Source: Acidobacteriota bacterium
Lineage (GTDB): Bacteria > Acidobacteriota > UBA890 > WLXD01
Assembly: GCA_029263295.1 (NCBI GenBank)
Contig: JAJCXT010000049.1
Span: forward strand, 1-48,307
Length of the DNA stretch: 48,307 bases
Direction of reading: 5' to 3'
Position numbers and translations under genes: made by a program. Under the pieces are notes generated by a model. It was not told the DNA's origin and did no database searches. It saw only the letters and a program-made list of their open reading frames with translations. Shown piece by piece: positions 22,793 to 33,100 of this stretch (within the stretch, counting starts at the first letter, position 1; every line of letters starts with the position of its first letter).

Positions 22793-25512
22793 GTCGTTCG
22801 CGAGGCCCACTGGCACTCCGCGCGTCCGTGGCTGCGTACAGGCTCGGCCTGACGCTCTATCCGAGCGAATTCCGCGCCCGTTTCGCAGGAGATCTCGTCG
22901 AAGCATTCACCGACGACATCGAGGTCCGCTACGCCCTCCGTGGTCTGCGCGGCCTGCTACTTCAGTTGCCCGGTGCCGCCAGAGATCTGTTGACCCAGTC
23001 GTTGCGCGAACGCCTCGAAGCCAGCGGCATCAAGCGACCCACCGGATCGTCGAATCACCCTCGTCCGAAGTCCCCACCACGGTCGGTTACCCAGATGTTC
23101 AACGGCATCCTGCAGGATCTGCGCTTCGCTTTCCGCATGCTGACTCGCGCCCCAGCGTTCGCGCTGGTGGTCGTCGCGACACTGGCGATCGGCATTGGGG
23201 CGACCACCGCCGTGTTCACCACGGTGAACGCCATCGCTTTTCGTCCTCTGCCGTTCCCAAGCCCCGAAGAGTTGGTCTTCATCTGGTACACCGAAGCCGG
23301 CCGGCCGCACGGGCGCAACGCTGTCGGTGCCGCCAATGTCGCCGACTGGGAGGCGATGAGTGAGTCTTTCACCGCCATCGGCATGTTCCGGCCGTGGCGT
23401 GCGACGCTCGCCAGCGTAGACATTCCGCAGAGCCTACTGGGTGCTCGCGTCAGCCATGACTACACTTTGGTGCTTGGCATCCAGGCGCTCTACGGTCGCC
23501 CGTTCGGCCCCGAGGACGATGCTGTGGGGGCACCGAACCGGGTCATGCTGAGTTACGAGACCTGGCAGCAACAGTTCGGAGGCACCCGCGACCTCCTTGG
23601 CCGACATATCAGGCTCAACGGCGAGGAGTGGGAGGTCATCGGCATCCTCGATCCAGGCTTCTCGATGCCACGGCGAGCACGGACTGACGTCATCTCAGCT
23701 CTACGCGTCGATCTGTCGCTCACGAATCGTGGCAGCCGCAACCTGAATGCCATGGCGAGGCTGAGGCCAGGCGTATCGCTGGAGGCGGCCCGCGCCGACA
23801 TGCGTCGCATCGACGAGAGCCTGGAAACCGAGTACCCGGAGACGAACCTCAGCATGCGGGCCTGGGTCCGGGGGCTTCATGAGGACACCATCTCGGATGT
23901 GAGTGTGTCGTTGTATGCGTTATTCGCGGCGGTCGGGTTTGTACTTCTGGTGGCCCTGGCGAACGTGGCGAGCCTGCTTGTGGCACGCACGACGGCGCGC
24001 GAAGAGGAACTGGCCATCCGCGCCGCCCTCGGCGCGGGCCGCGCGCGCATCATCCGCCAGTTACTCAGCGAGTCTCTGCTCCTGGCCGCACTAGGGGGAG
24101 TCGGAGGATTATTTCTCGCGTACTGGGGAAGCCAGGCGCTACTCGCGGTCGCCCCATCATCGATTCCCAGACTGTCCGAGGTGAGCGTCGACTACGCCGC
24201 TCTCGCCTTCGCTTCTGTCGTGACGATCGCGTCGGGGCTGTTCTTCGGATCGATTCCAGCCCTGCGCAAGCGCTCGAGCGCCGCCAGTCTGCGCGGCGGC
24301 CGTGGAACGACCAGATTGGGCGCCGAGCGTCTGCGCCGCCTTCTTGTCACTGGACAGGTCGCGGTCGCGCTGGTGCTGCTCATCGGTGCAGGTCTCCTGA
24401 TCAATAGCTTCACCCGTTTGCTGAACGAAGATCCTGGTATGCAGCCCGACGGCATCCTCGCTGCCCGCCTGGCGCTCGGGAGCGAGTACGACGGCAGCGA
24501 GGAGCATCAGGCGTTCTTTGTCGACCTTCTCGAACGAATCGAGGCCCGGCCCGAGATCGACGAAGCCGGGGCCGTATTCCTGATGCCCTTCGCAGGCGGC
24601 TCCGTCTCGGGTTCCTTTGGTATTCCCGGAAGGCCGGAGCCAGCACCGGGTGAAGAACCCAACTCCTATGTCCAGGTCATCAGCAACAACTACTTCGATC
24701 TGCTCCGCACACCGATCCTGCGCGGCCGCAACTTCGATCAACGCGACGACTGGACCGGTAGCCGCGTAGCGATCATCAACGAGACGGCTGCGCGCATGCA
24801 CTGGCCCGACCAGAATCCCATCGGGAAGACCTTGCGACTACACATCACGCTCGACGACCAGGGCCCCGACCTAGAGCGCACGATCATCGGGGTCGTCGCC
24901 GACGCTAGGCAATGGGCCCTGGACCGTGACATCGAGCCCTTCATCTACGCGCCCTTTCGTCAGTATCCCGTGGGCTCCATGTACCTCATGCTGCGACCGC
25001 AGGGAACGCCGGCCGACTTTGCACCGACGTTACGATCGATGGTGAAGGAGGCCGACCCGGAGCTGGCCCTCTATCGAATGGGCGTGATGTCCGACTTCCT
25101 CGGCCGAACGATGGAGAGACAGCGTTTCTCGATGCTTCTGCTCACCGGCTTCGCCGCTATTGCGCTGATCCTAGGCTGCATCGGCATCTACGGACTCATC
25201 GCCTTCAACGTCGCCCGCCGGACCCGCGAGATCGGATTACGCATGGCGCTCGGCGCCTCGAGCGAAAGCGTCCTCGTTCTCGTCCTGCGCGAGACCTCGC
25301 GGATGGCGGGCATCGGAATCGTGGTGGGGATTCTGGTAAGCCTCGCCCTTACCCGCTTCATCGCGAGCATGCTGCATGAGGTGTCGGCGACGGACACGAC
25401 CACGATCGCCACGATGACGTTGCTGCTCGCGGGGTTCGCCCTCGTAGCAGGGCTGATTCCGGCACGCCGGGCGGCACAGGTAGACCCGGCTATCGCGCTG
25501 CGATCCGATTGA
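22789..25512 (+). CDS. ADOP-family duplicated FtsX/MacB-type permease
   Basis: A 907-residue membrane protein. Residues ~1-100 form a soluble N-terminal extension typical of PadR-linked ADOPs (LYPSEFRARFAGDLVEAFTDD). Then come two FtsX/MacB repeats: first TM region LTRAPAFALVVVATLAIGIG with an extracytoplasmic MacB-PCD-like domain and three further TMs (AVGFVLLVALANVASLLVARTTARE), then a second half ending RTREIGLRMALGASSESVL and PARRAAQVDPAIALRSD. No ATPase is encoded nearby. Substrate unknown; MacB-like proteins work as mechanotransmitters or lipoprotein/drug exporters with a partner ATPase. It is translationally coupled to padR by a 4-nt overlap. Confidence 0.9.
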   Translation: MSRSRGPLALRASVAAYRLGLTLYPSEFRARFAGDLVEAFTDDIEVRYALRGLRGLLLQLPGAARDLLTQSLRERLEASGIKRPTGSSNHPRPKSPPRSVTQMFNGILQDLRFAFRMLTRAPAFALVVVATLAIGIGATTAVFTTVNAIAFRPLPFPSPEELVFIWYTEAGRPHGRNAVGAANVADWEAMSESFTAIGMFRPWRATLASVDIPQSLLGARVSHDYTLVLGIQALYGRPFGPEDDAVGAPNRVMLSYETWQQQFGGTRDLLGRHIRLNGEEWEVIGILDPGFSMPRRARTDVISALRVDLSLTNRGSRNLNAMARLRPGVSLEAARADMRRIDESLETEYPETNLSMRAWVRGLHEDTISDVSVSLYALFAAVGFVLLVALANVASLLVARTTAREEELAIRAALGAGRARIIRQLLSESLLLAALGGVGGLFLAYWGSQALLAVAPSSIPRLSEVSVDYAALAFASVVTIASGLFFGSIPALRKRSSAASLRGGRGTTRLGAERLRRLLVTGQVAVALVLLIGAGLLINSFTRLLNEDPGMQPDGILAARLALGSEYDGSEEHQAFFVDLLERIEARPEIDEAGAVFLMPFAGGSVSGSFGIPGRPEPAPGEEPNSYVQVISNNYFDLLRTPILRGRNFDQRDDWTGSRVAIINETAARMHWPDQNPIGKTLRLHITLDDQGPDLERTIIGVVADARQWALDRDIEPFIYAPFRQYPVGSMYLMLRPQGTPADFAPTLRSMVKEADPELALYRMGVMSDFLGRTMERQRFSMLLLTGFAAIALILGCIGIYGLIAFNVARRTREIGLRMALGASSESVLVLVLRETSRMAGIGIVVGILVSLALTRFIASMLHEVSATDTTTIATMTLLLAGFALVAGLIPARRAAQVDPAIALRSD

Positions 25513-25575
25513 TGCCGCGCCGCTCAGGCGGGCCGACACCGGTCTAGCGACGCCTCGCCGGTGGTCAGATCGCGG

Positions 25576-26766
25576 CTACCAGCCGATCTGCTTCTTGGTG
25601 AACCTGCAGATCGGGGTGGTGTTGTTCTTCATCACGCAGACCGTATCGCTGCACGCGGCGCAGCTGCCGTTCTTCGTACCGTTCGCGCTCTTGTCCTTGC
25701 AGGAACAACCGGAAGAGGCGTACTCATCGAGCGCGCGGCCCGTGAGATGGCCGTTCTCGTGCGACTGGACCTGGTTGAACCGTGCTGGACCCCAACCGTT
25801 GTTGTCATAGGTCATGACGGTGAACCAGCCACCAAGGTACGCATAGCCGAAAGCGCCGTTGGTGAACTTGCCATCGGCGTCCTTCTTGCTCGCCACGACA
25901 AACTCGCTGACGGCGCCGCCCGTCGCCTTGAACTTCTTGGCCTGCTTCGCGTTGAAGGCGAACACCTGGTCGAAATAGCTGGCGGCCGCACCTACACGCG
26001 ACGCCGGGAAACCTTTCTTCTTCATCAGCTCGGACACCCAGAGACCCTCGTCGGTCGAGGGACGATTGATCGGCTCGTATCCGGTCTTCGACTTGTTGGG
26101 CTTGTTGAACTTGATGACGAACCGCAACTTCATCTTCTTGGGCGCGATGCGGGTCCAGTACCTGAGGCCTTTGACGATCTGTCTCTTGATCAGCTTCCAG
26201 TCCTTGCCCCAGTTCTCCGTCTGCTTGTCGATCTTGCCGTCCGACTCCACGAAGAACACGGTCTGGACGATCTTGCCCCCCATCACCGGCGTGAGTACCT
26301 GCGTGGGACGACGGCGGTTCTGCAGGGCGGGATGGATCGGCGGCGCGGGGAGCGCGTCCGACCCCATGAGTTCATGATCCAGGTGCGACCGTTCCTCTGG
26401 CGTCGGGTTCTGCACGAGGTCGTTCCAGAACTCGATCGCCGTTCGCTCTTCCAAGTTGGGCCGATTGAGCCCTGCCGCCGTCGCGACCATCCCGAACTCG
26501 ACAGCCTCGATCGCGGCCCGGCCGCGCAGCGACGCAGCGGCCACACGGTCTATGCGACCTACGATCACACGGTTGGGAAAGATGAGTTCCACACGACCGC
26601 CCGCGGCCTCGATCGCTTCCTCCGCGCGCAGGGTGTCGGCATAGCCGCCGCCGCTGAGAAGGAACAGGGCGTCGAGTTCCTCAAATGCGGCACTGTCCAC
26701 AGGGCGGATGGCCCACACCATGACAAGAATGATGAGCGCTACGAAAATCCGGCGTGAGCGAAGCAT
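25576..26766 (-). CDS. secreted metzincin-like zinc metalloprotease
   Basis: A 396-residue exported protein with an N-terminal hydrophobic signal (FVALIILVMVWAIRPVDSAA). Residues ~28-95 resemble an inhibitor-type propeptide. The zinc site is SHENGHLTGRALDEY at 335-349: HENGH gives two histidine ligands and the glutamate base, and the LDEY motif places an aspartate or nearby residue as third ligand. VCVM near 376-379 resembles a metzincin Met-turn. Six cysteines cluster at 354, 356, 369, 372, 377 and 387, suggesting disulfides or a small Cys-knot. No closer family name can be given. It starts 13 nt after the symporter stop and is convergent with the permease gene. Confidence 0.72.
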   Translation of the reverse strand: MLRSRRIFVALIILVMVWAIRPVDSAAFEELDALFLLSGGGYADTLRAEEAIEAAGGRVELIFPNRVIVGRIDRVAAASLRGRAAIEAVEFGMVATAAGLNRPNLEERTAIEFWNDLVQNPTPEERSHLDHELMGSDALPAPPIHPALQNRRRPTQVLTPVMGGKIVQTVFFVESDGKIDKQTENWGKDWKLIKRQIVKGLRYWTRIAPKKMKLRFVIKFNKPNKSKTGYEPINRPSTDEGLWVSELMKKKGFPASRVGAAASYFDQVFAFNAKQAKKFKATGGAVSEFVVASKKDADGKFTNGAFGYAYLGGWFTVMTYDNNGWGPARFNQVQSHENGHLTGRALDEYASSGCSCKDKSANGTKNGSCAACSDTVCVMKNNTTPICRFTKKQIGW

Positions 26767-26779
26767 CGGTATCTCCTGG

Positions 26780-28198
26780 CTACATCAATTCCTGCACGTC
26801 GCTGGATCGGCTTGGAGCGACCAGCGTCGTGGCAGCGTAGGCGGTGACGGAAGCGACTAGGCCCATGGTAGTCGGAGACCAGAGGCCATCACCACCCAGC
26901 CCGAGACCGTAGTGCCCCAGCAGGTAGCCCGCAACGCCCGCGATAAGCCCGATCAGGCCGGCCGCAGCACCGGGCCGACGCCAGAACAGCCCGCCGATGA
27001 TCGGGACGAAGAGACTCACGGTCAGCAGCGCGTAGAAGATCTTGAGCGAAGCGATCACCGAGCCCAACACGATCGCCAGAAGCGTCCCGAGTACGCCGCC
27101 CGCGATCGCGCCGAGTCGCGCCACCCTGAGTACCTCGGCGTCACTGGCGCCGGGGTTGACGAAGCGGCGATACAGGTCCTCGGAGAGCGAAGTAGAGAGC
27201 ATGAAGAGTACGGCGTCGGCGGAGCTCAACTCGGCCGAAAAGACGGCGGCGAGGCCCAGCGCTCCCAGCCCGAGCGGCAGGCCAAGCGTCAGCACCAGCG
27301 GCAGAGCATGATCGGTCGCCGGAAAGACAAGGGAGGCGTCCCAAACACGTGCGTACATGCCCAGCAAGACCGGAACGATGGCGAAGGCGAGCAGCAACAG
27401 GCCCGCCGCCCCCACACCGAGGCGAATCGTCCGGAGGTCGCGTGCGCCATACACCTTCTGCAGCAATCCCGGCGACACCATGAAGGCTGGCACCAGGAAG
27501 AACATGTAGTGCCAGCCGGGGCCGTCCGGGTGAACGAAGTTCGCGAATTCGCTGCCGGCGGGCACCGTCGCGAGGACTCCCTCGAGCCCGCCAGCCTCCG
27601 CGCCGACGACCGCCACCGCCCAGACCAGCCCCACAGCGAGTACGGCTAGCTGGACCATGTTCACCCAGGCCGAAGCGAGCAACCCGCCGCCGGTGAAGTA
27701 CAGGGTCATCACGACGCCGCCCACCACACATCCCCACAGGAAGGGCACGCCAGCAACGGTGTTCAGAATGAACGACACCGCCACGAGTTGGGCCGCCAGG
27801 ACAGCCGGCGTGATCACCCAGAGCAGGAGGGTCGCCGCCAGACGGACGCGAGCGTCATAACGCCACTCGAGATAGTCGCCCACCGTGAGGAGCTCGTTGT
27901 CGCGGGCCACCTCCCAGATCCGGGGCCCCACCCACCAAGCCAGGATCAACGTGCCAATGCCGGCCGAGCCAACCCACCACCAGGCCGAAAAGCCAAACCG
28001 ATAACCGAGCGACGCGGCGCCGACCGTCGACCCCGCTCCGATATTCGCCGCCAGGAGTGTCGCTCCGAGCAGCACTGGACCGAGGCCCCGACCCGCCACA
28101 AAGAACTGGCTGGTGGACCCTACTCGCCGACCGATCCAGACGCCCACGCCCACGAGCAACGCGGAGTACGCCACCAGGAGTAGAAACTGGACGTTCAC
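26780..28198 (-). CDS. sodium:solute symporter (SSS) family transporter
   Basis: A 472-residue membrane protein with about 13 hydrophobic segments and SSS-family patterns: SQFFVAGRGLGPVLLGATLLAANIGAGSTVG near residues 30-60, LLTVGDYLEWRYDARVRL near 103-120, AAVFSAELSSADAVLFMLSTSLSEDLYRRF near 318-347. These proteins import sugars, amino acids, nucleosides or vitamins with sodium; the solute cannot be assigned. It lies 13 nt upstream of the secreted protease on the same transcript, so uptake of protease products is conceivable. A TGCTACGCT promoter element lies about 95 nt upstream. Confidence 0.92.
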   Translation of the reverse strand: MNVQFLLLVAYSALLVGVGVWIGRRVGSTSQFFVAGRGLGPVLLGATLLAANIGAGSTVGAASLGYRFGFSAWWWVGSAGIGTLILAWWVGPRIWEVARDNELLTVGDYLEWRYDARVRLAATLLLWVITPAVLAAQLVAVSFILNTVAGVPFLWGCVVGGVVMTLYFTGGGLLASAWVNMVQLAVLAVGLVWAVAVVGAEAGGLEGVLATVPAGSEFANFVHPDGPGWHYMFFLVPAFMVSPGLLQKVYGARDLRTIRLGVGAAGLLLLAFAIVPVLLGMYARVWDASLVFPATDHALPLVLTLGLPLGLGALGLAAVFSAELSSADAVLFMLSTSLSEDLYRRFVNPGASDAEVLRVARLGAIAGGVLGTLLAIVLGSVIASLKIFYALLTVSLFVPIIGGLFWRRPGAAAGLIGLIAGVAGYLLGHYGLGLGGDGLWSPTTMGLVASVTAYAATTLVAPSRSSDVQELM

Positions 28199-28291
28199 CT
28201 GACTCGGCCGCCTGCGCTAGCAGCCCTGGCAAGAAATTCCATGGGCTCGCGGTGATCTGGGGCGAGCGCCGTACGCGCCCGATTCACCCTA

Positions 28292-28300
28292 AGCGTAGCA
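28292..28300 (-). promoter_or_regulatory. extended -10 TGCTACGCT upstream of the symporter-protease operon
   Basis: On the minus strand TGCTACGCT is preceded about 16 nt upstream by a CTGACA -35-like sequence. It lies in the 126-nt gap before the symporter start and is identical to the HAD-gene element at 7824-7832. Confidence 0.4.
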
Positions 28301-28320
28301 GGCCGCGCTGGATGTCAGTT

Positions 28321-28333
28321 GGGGTCAGACCCC
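28321..28333. repeat. palindromic GGGGTCAGACCCC element at the glycosidase stop codon
   Basis: A perfect 6-bp inverted repeat around one base. The TGA stop of the minus-strand glycosidase gene lies inside it, so the repeat supplies the last codons of that gene. I have the impression of similar GGGGTCAGACCCC strings recurring in other bacterial genomes, possibly as REP-like elements, but only one copy is present here. Confidence 0.4.
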
Positions 28334-29854
28334 GAGATTGAGTTGCCGCTCGGCGTAATGGTTCCAACCGTACGCCTGCTTGATCGCCATGACGTAGTCA
28401 AAGCCCTTCTGCGTACGCGGCGAGAGCGTGCGGTTGAACTTCGAGGGCATGACCGCGTGCCCTTCCCACTCCTCGTTCCAGCCGCCGATGCTGAAGATCG
28501 ACGGCCTTTCGGTGAGCCCCTGCTCGCCGAAGGCGGGCTGGATGTACTCCTGCTCGTGAAAGTCGATCATGCCCTTGAGGAAATCGGCATAGTCGACGCG
28601 GTTGCAGTGCAGCGTCGGTACGTTGACCTTCGAGAAACCGCCCGCGAAGCTCGGAACAATGAGCATCGGCTTGTCGGTGAAACGACTCTTGTGAGTCATC
28701 GCGACGTAGGAGTGGCCCAGGGCCTCGCGTACCTGGTCGACGTACGCGCCGCGGAGATTCTGCCCGCCCCGGATGATGAAGTCGTGCGTCGCCGCATGGT
28801 GGTAGATGAAGACGCCGTCGAAGTTCGCTGAACGCCGCTGCCGACCGGCGTCGAATCGGTCCGTCTCGGCGAACGTCATCTCTTCGCCAATGATGAACGG
28901 CGCCTTGCCATAGACCTTGGTGAACGCGTTGATGGAGTTTTCCATCGCCTCGTCGATGCGCGCGTACTGCTCGCCGGTGCCATCAACGTTGGTGCCCCAG
29001 GTGTGGCTCGCGTAGAGGAAGATCACCGGCCGCCCGTCGACCGTGAACACGCGAGCCCGCGAGTCGTCGCGGAGTTGCACGAAGGTCCGCGCCATCGAAC
29101 GGAAATGGTCGATCAGCCGATTGCGGGTCTTCTTCCTGCTGAAGTCGATGCGGACGCCGGGAGTGGCTCGCAATGAAATCAACGACTCGTACAGCAGCGC
29201 GGCGTAGCGAGTCCGGCCGTTGGCGGCCTGCATGTAGCCAAGCTCGAAGTGCTCGTTGAGATTCTTGTCTGCCTTGGGATCGGCCCAGCTAATGGCGTCG
29301 ACGGTGATTCCGAACTCGTTCTTGAGGTCGTTGAAGAGTTCCTCTGTTTCCGGTTCGCGCGAACTGTAGCCGCCGCCCTTGAACCAGACGTGCTGCTGCT
29401 TCGGCTTGCGATTGGCATGGCCGTACCAGGCGTAGTGCCAGCAAACAGTCACCGGGCGCGGGCGCACAGCGGCCACATCGCCCTTGAAGTGATTGATCGC
29501 TTTCTGGATCGCCTTGACGTCGTCTCGGCCCACGCGCCCGCGGCCGAACACATCACCGCGATGATCGTAGCCACCCCTGGGGAGCACCTCGAGGCCGCGC
29601 CTGGCACCGATGAGCTTACGCACGAGCGTCTTGTCGGAGTTCCCCGGCATGCCGCTGCCGGTAGCATCGGCAACGTAGGACGGCAGGACGGCAGCGGGTG
29701 CGGGCAACGGGGCCACTCCCGCTGCCCGAGCCTCTGCCGCTGGCCCTAGGGCCATCCCCCATCCCAGCGCCGACCATCCTGCCAGCGCCGTTCCCCGACC
29801 CAAGAATTCACGTCGCGTCAGGTCTACAGCCCGGCGCCTGGATTGATCGTTCAT
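28325..29854 (-). CDS. Tat-exported GH99-like glycoside hydrolase family protein
   Basis: A 509-residue protein beginning with a twin-arginine signal (DLTRREFLGRGTALAGWSALGWG). The mature part resembles the endo-mannosidase-like GH99 group with a TIM-barrel fold: VCWHYAWYGHAN near residue 138, ITVDAISWADPKAD near 184, RVFTVDGRPVIFLYASHTWG near 263, and GGWNEEWEGHAVMPS near 466-480, which matches the N-E-W-x-EG-x-x-(I/V)-x-PS motif carrying catalytic acids. It is therefore probably a secreted glycosidase acting on an extracellular glycan, but the linkage is not predictable. GAGG lies 7 nt before ATG 29854. It is not closely linked to the symporter (126-nt gap). Confidence 0.72.
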   Translation of the reverse strand: MNDQSRRRAVDLTRREFLGRGTALAGWSALGWGMALGPAAEARAAGVAPLPAPAAVLPSYVADATGSGMPGNSDKTLVRKLIGARRGLEVLPRGGYDHRGDVFGRGRVGRDDVKAIQKAINHFKGDVAAVRPRPVTVCWHYAWYGHANRKPKQQHVWFKGGGYSSREPETEELFNDLKNEFGITVDAISWADPKADKNLNEHFELGYMQAANGRTRYAALLYESLISLRATPGVRIDFSRKKTRNRLIDHFRSMARTFVQLRDDSRARVFTVDGRPVIFLYASHTWGTNVDGTGEQYARIDEAMENSINAFTKVYGKAPFIIGEEMTFAETDRFDAGRQRRSANFDGVFIYHHAATHDFIIRGGQNLRGAYVDQVREALGHSYVAMTHKSRFTDKPMLIVPSFAGGFSKVNVPTLHCNRVDYADFLKGMIDFHEQEYIQPAFGEQGLTERPSIFSIGGWNEEWEGHAVMPSKFNRTLSPRTQKGFDYVMAIKQAYGWNHYAERQLNLGV

Positions 29855-30132
29855 GTAGGTCCTCAGTTATCAAATAGCAGAAAAACCCACTATCGATCGC
29901 TGAAACCCTACTGATCAATACCAAACATTCTCAAGAACAACCCGGGCCGAAGCGCCGAACCAGCGGACAGAAGTTGCGGCAGCTGTGCAGGGTTGCTCCG
30001 CGTCGGCACCCGAGCAACAATCCCAACGCTCCGACGCAAACCGACTTCGGTCGGGCGCGCCCCGAATCGACGCTCGCCGTAGGCGCGGCTGGCGTTTCCG
30101 CCCCTCGTGCACCGAGTTTCGGAGGTTCCCTG
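29855..30132. other. 278-nt divergent intergenic region with an AT-rich half
   Basis: It separates the glycosidase and BNR-propeller genes. The part next to the glycosidase (about 29860-29945) is clearly AT-rich compared with the rest of the window and probably holds the glycosidase promoter (TGCTATTTG on the minus strand, about 15 nt before the GAGG ribosome site). The other half is GC-rich and shows no clear promoter or small gene. Confidence 0.5.
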
Positions 30133-33100
30133 ATGCGCAAGAGCGCCTTGCTCGTTCTATCTCTCGTATTGATCCTGACTGCCGCGGTCCCATCGACGGC
30201 ACAGGAAGAAGCCGACGCCGTAACCGAGGCGCTGTCCTCGATATCGTGGCGTAGCATTGGCCCGCCCAACATGGGCGGCCGCGTCACCGCGATCCTGGGG
30301 CTCCCCGGCGACAACAAGACCTTCTGGTTCGGCGGCGCGGATGGCGGCCTGTGGAAGACCACCAATGGTGGCAACACCTTCACCGGCCAGTGGCAGGACG
30401 AGAAGGCATACTCGGTCGGCTCCGTCGACGTGGCGCCGTCCGACCACAACGTCCTCTATCTGGGATCAGGCGAAGGCGACCCGCGCAACTCGGTCTCCTA
30501 CGGGCTCGGCGTGTGGCGCTCCACCGATGGTGGCGACACCTGGACTCATCTCGGGCTGGAGAACACCGAACGCATCAAGCGCATTCGTGTGCACCCGAAC
30601 GACCCTGACACCGCGTACGTGTGCGCGATGGGTCACGAATGGGGAGCCAACGACGAGCGCGGCATCTACCGCACGCGCGACGGTGGCGCGAGCTGGGATC
30701 ACGTCCTGTCGATCGATGCCGACACCGGCTGCTCGGACCTCGATATCAATCTCAGCAACCCGCGCGAGCTGTATGCCGGCATGTGGACGTTCCGCCGCAA
30801 GCCGTGGCACTTCCGCGACGGCGCCGGTGAGACCGCGCTGTACAAGACCAAAGATGGCGGCGACAGCTGGACCAAGGTCGACGTGGTCGACGAGCCCATG
30901 GCGCGCATCGGCGTATCCGTCGCCCAGAGCGACCCAAGTACCGTCTACGTGGTCACGGAGACGCCCACCAAGGGCACACTGTTCCGTTCGGACGACTCCG
31001 GTGCCTCGTGGCGCATGGTCAGCGACGAGAAGAACATCAACTTCCGTCCGTTCTACTACAGCGACGTTTTCGTCGACCCCAGCAACGCCGAGGTCGTCTG
31101 GTCGCTCTCGGGAGGCATCTACAAGTCGACCGATGGCGGCCGCACCTTCGAGTCGGTTGGACGAGGCGTGCACGGTGACCATCAGGCGCTGTGGATCGAT
31201 CCGGCCGACGGCGACCGGATCCTGTCGGGTTCCGACGGCGGCTGGCAGGTCTCGATGGACGGCGGCGCCAACTGGGACGTCATGAAGAACGTCGTCCTGG
31301 CGCAGTACTACCAGATCTTCGTCGATGACCGTGATCCGTACTACGTCTGTGGCGGACTGCAGGACAACGGCAACTGGTGTGGCCCCAACCGCACTACCAA
31401 CAGCGGTTTTGGCGGCGGCGGTATCTCCGATGACGAGTGGTACACGGTGTCCGGCGGCGATGGTTTCTACACCGTGCCGGTCCCCGGCAAGCCACACCTG
31501 GTCTATTCGAACGCTCAGGGCGGCTACCTGCGCATCACCAACACGGAGTCGGGGCTTACCCGCTCAATCGAGCCCTACCCACGCATGATCGGTTCCGCCG
31601 GCCAGGGCATGTACCAGGCCAAGTACCGCTTCAACTGGGATGCTCCGATCTACATCTCCCCGCACGATCCCGACACGGTGTACTGGGGCGGCAACGTACT
31701 CTTCCGCAGCACCAATGAGGGTCAGTCGTGGGACGTCATCAGCCCCGACCTGTCCAATGCCGTGGAGGAGAAGCTGGCCGACTCGGGCGGTGAGATCTAC
31801 TTCGACAACACCGCGGCCGAGTTCCACGCCACGATCCTCACGGTGCGCGAGTCGCCGCTCGAAGCCGGCGTCATCTGGGTCGGCACCGACGATGGCAACG
31901 TACAGGTCACCCGCGACGACGGGCAGAACTGGACGCTGATCAACGCCAACCTGCCTGGCCTCCCGGACGAGGCATGGGTGTCCAAGATCGACACGTCGAG
32001 CCATGTAGCAGGCCGTGCCTACATCAACGTCGACCAGCACCGCCTGGACGACTTCACGCCACATGTGTGGCGCTGCGACGACTACGGTGCCACCTGCGTC
32101 AACCTGTCGGCAGGGCTGCCGCAGGATGACTACACGAAGGTCATCCGGGAGGATCCGCGTAACGAAAACCTCCTGTATGTGGGGATGGAGCGCGGCATTC
32201 AGGCCTCCTGGGACGGCGGCAACGAATGGCACGACATCCGGCTGAATCTGCCGCGCGTATCGGTGCGCGATATCAAGATCCAGCCGCAGTACAACGACAT
32301 CGTCATCGGCACCCACGGGCGCGGCGCCTGGATTCTCGACGACGTGGCCCCGTTGCAGGGCCTCGCCGACGCGATGACCGAGCCGCTGCACGTGTTCCCG
32401 ATGCGCACCGCGACCTGGTGGCAACAGTGGAACCAGGACGCGTCTCAGGGACAACGGTTCTTCTACGGCGAGAACCCTCCGGACGGCGCCTACGTCAACT
32501 TCTGGCTCGCGGAAGACCCGGCTGGGCCGGTGAACGTGACCATCACGGATGCGGCCGGGCTGGAGGTCCAGAGCTTCCCGGCCAGGGACGCGAAGGCCGG
32601 GGTCAACCGCGCCATCTGGAGCCTGCGCGGCAAGGGTCCTGAACCCTCGCGCAGCAGCGGCGGTGGCGGTGGCTTCTTTGCCCGCTTCGCCCAGTTCGGA
32701 GCGCCGGCACTACCGGGCACCTACACCGCGACAGTGAAGGTCGGCGACCACGAGTCCAGTTCGGACTTCGAACTCCGCTGGGACCCGCGCGCAGACCGCA
32801 CGGTAGAAGAGATGCAACGGACCGCCACGACCGCGCAGGAACTCGTCGATATGACGACGGAGGCCAACCGCCTCGTCGACAGGATCGCGACCCTCAGCAC
32901 GCAGCTGGCAACGCTCAATGGCAACGTCGAGCAAACCAGCCGCGAGGATGTCGAGCAGGTACAGGAAGCCATCGGCACGACCATCGACGAGCTCACCGAG
33001 CTCGACGGCAAGGTGCGGCGCCCGCCGGGATCGATGAACTACCGCGACTACCCCCGCACCAGCGAGGAGATTCGCGGCGTCATGTTCGGCGTACTCGGCG

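Noticed and set aside
25536..25563. caccgg/ccggtg inverted repeat between the convergent permease and protease genes as a terminator
   Set aside because: Only six base pairs around a loop of about 15 nt and no T-run; too weak to call.
30466..31497. Minus-strand open frame of 343 codons opposite the BNR-propeller gene
   Set aside because: It is a shadow of regular repeats on the coding strand; no ribosome site or motif supports it.
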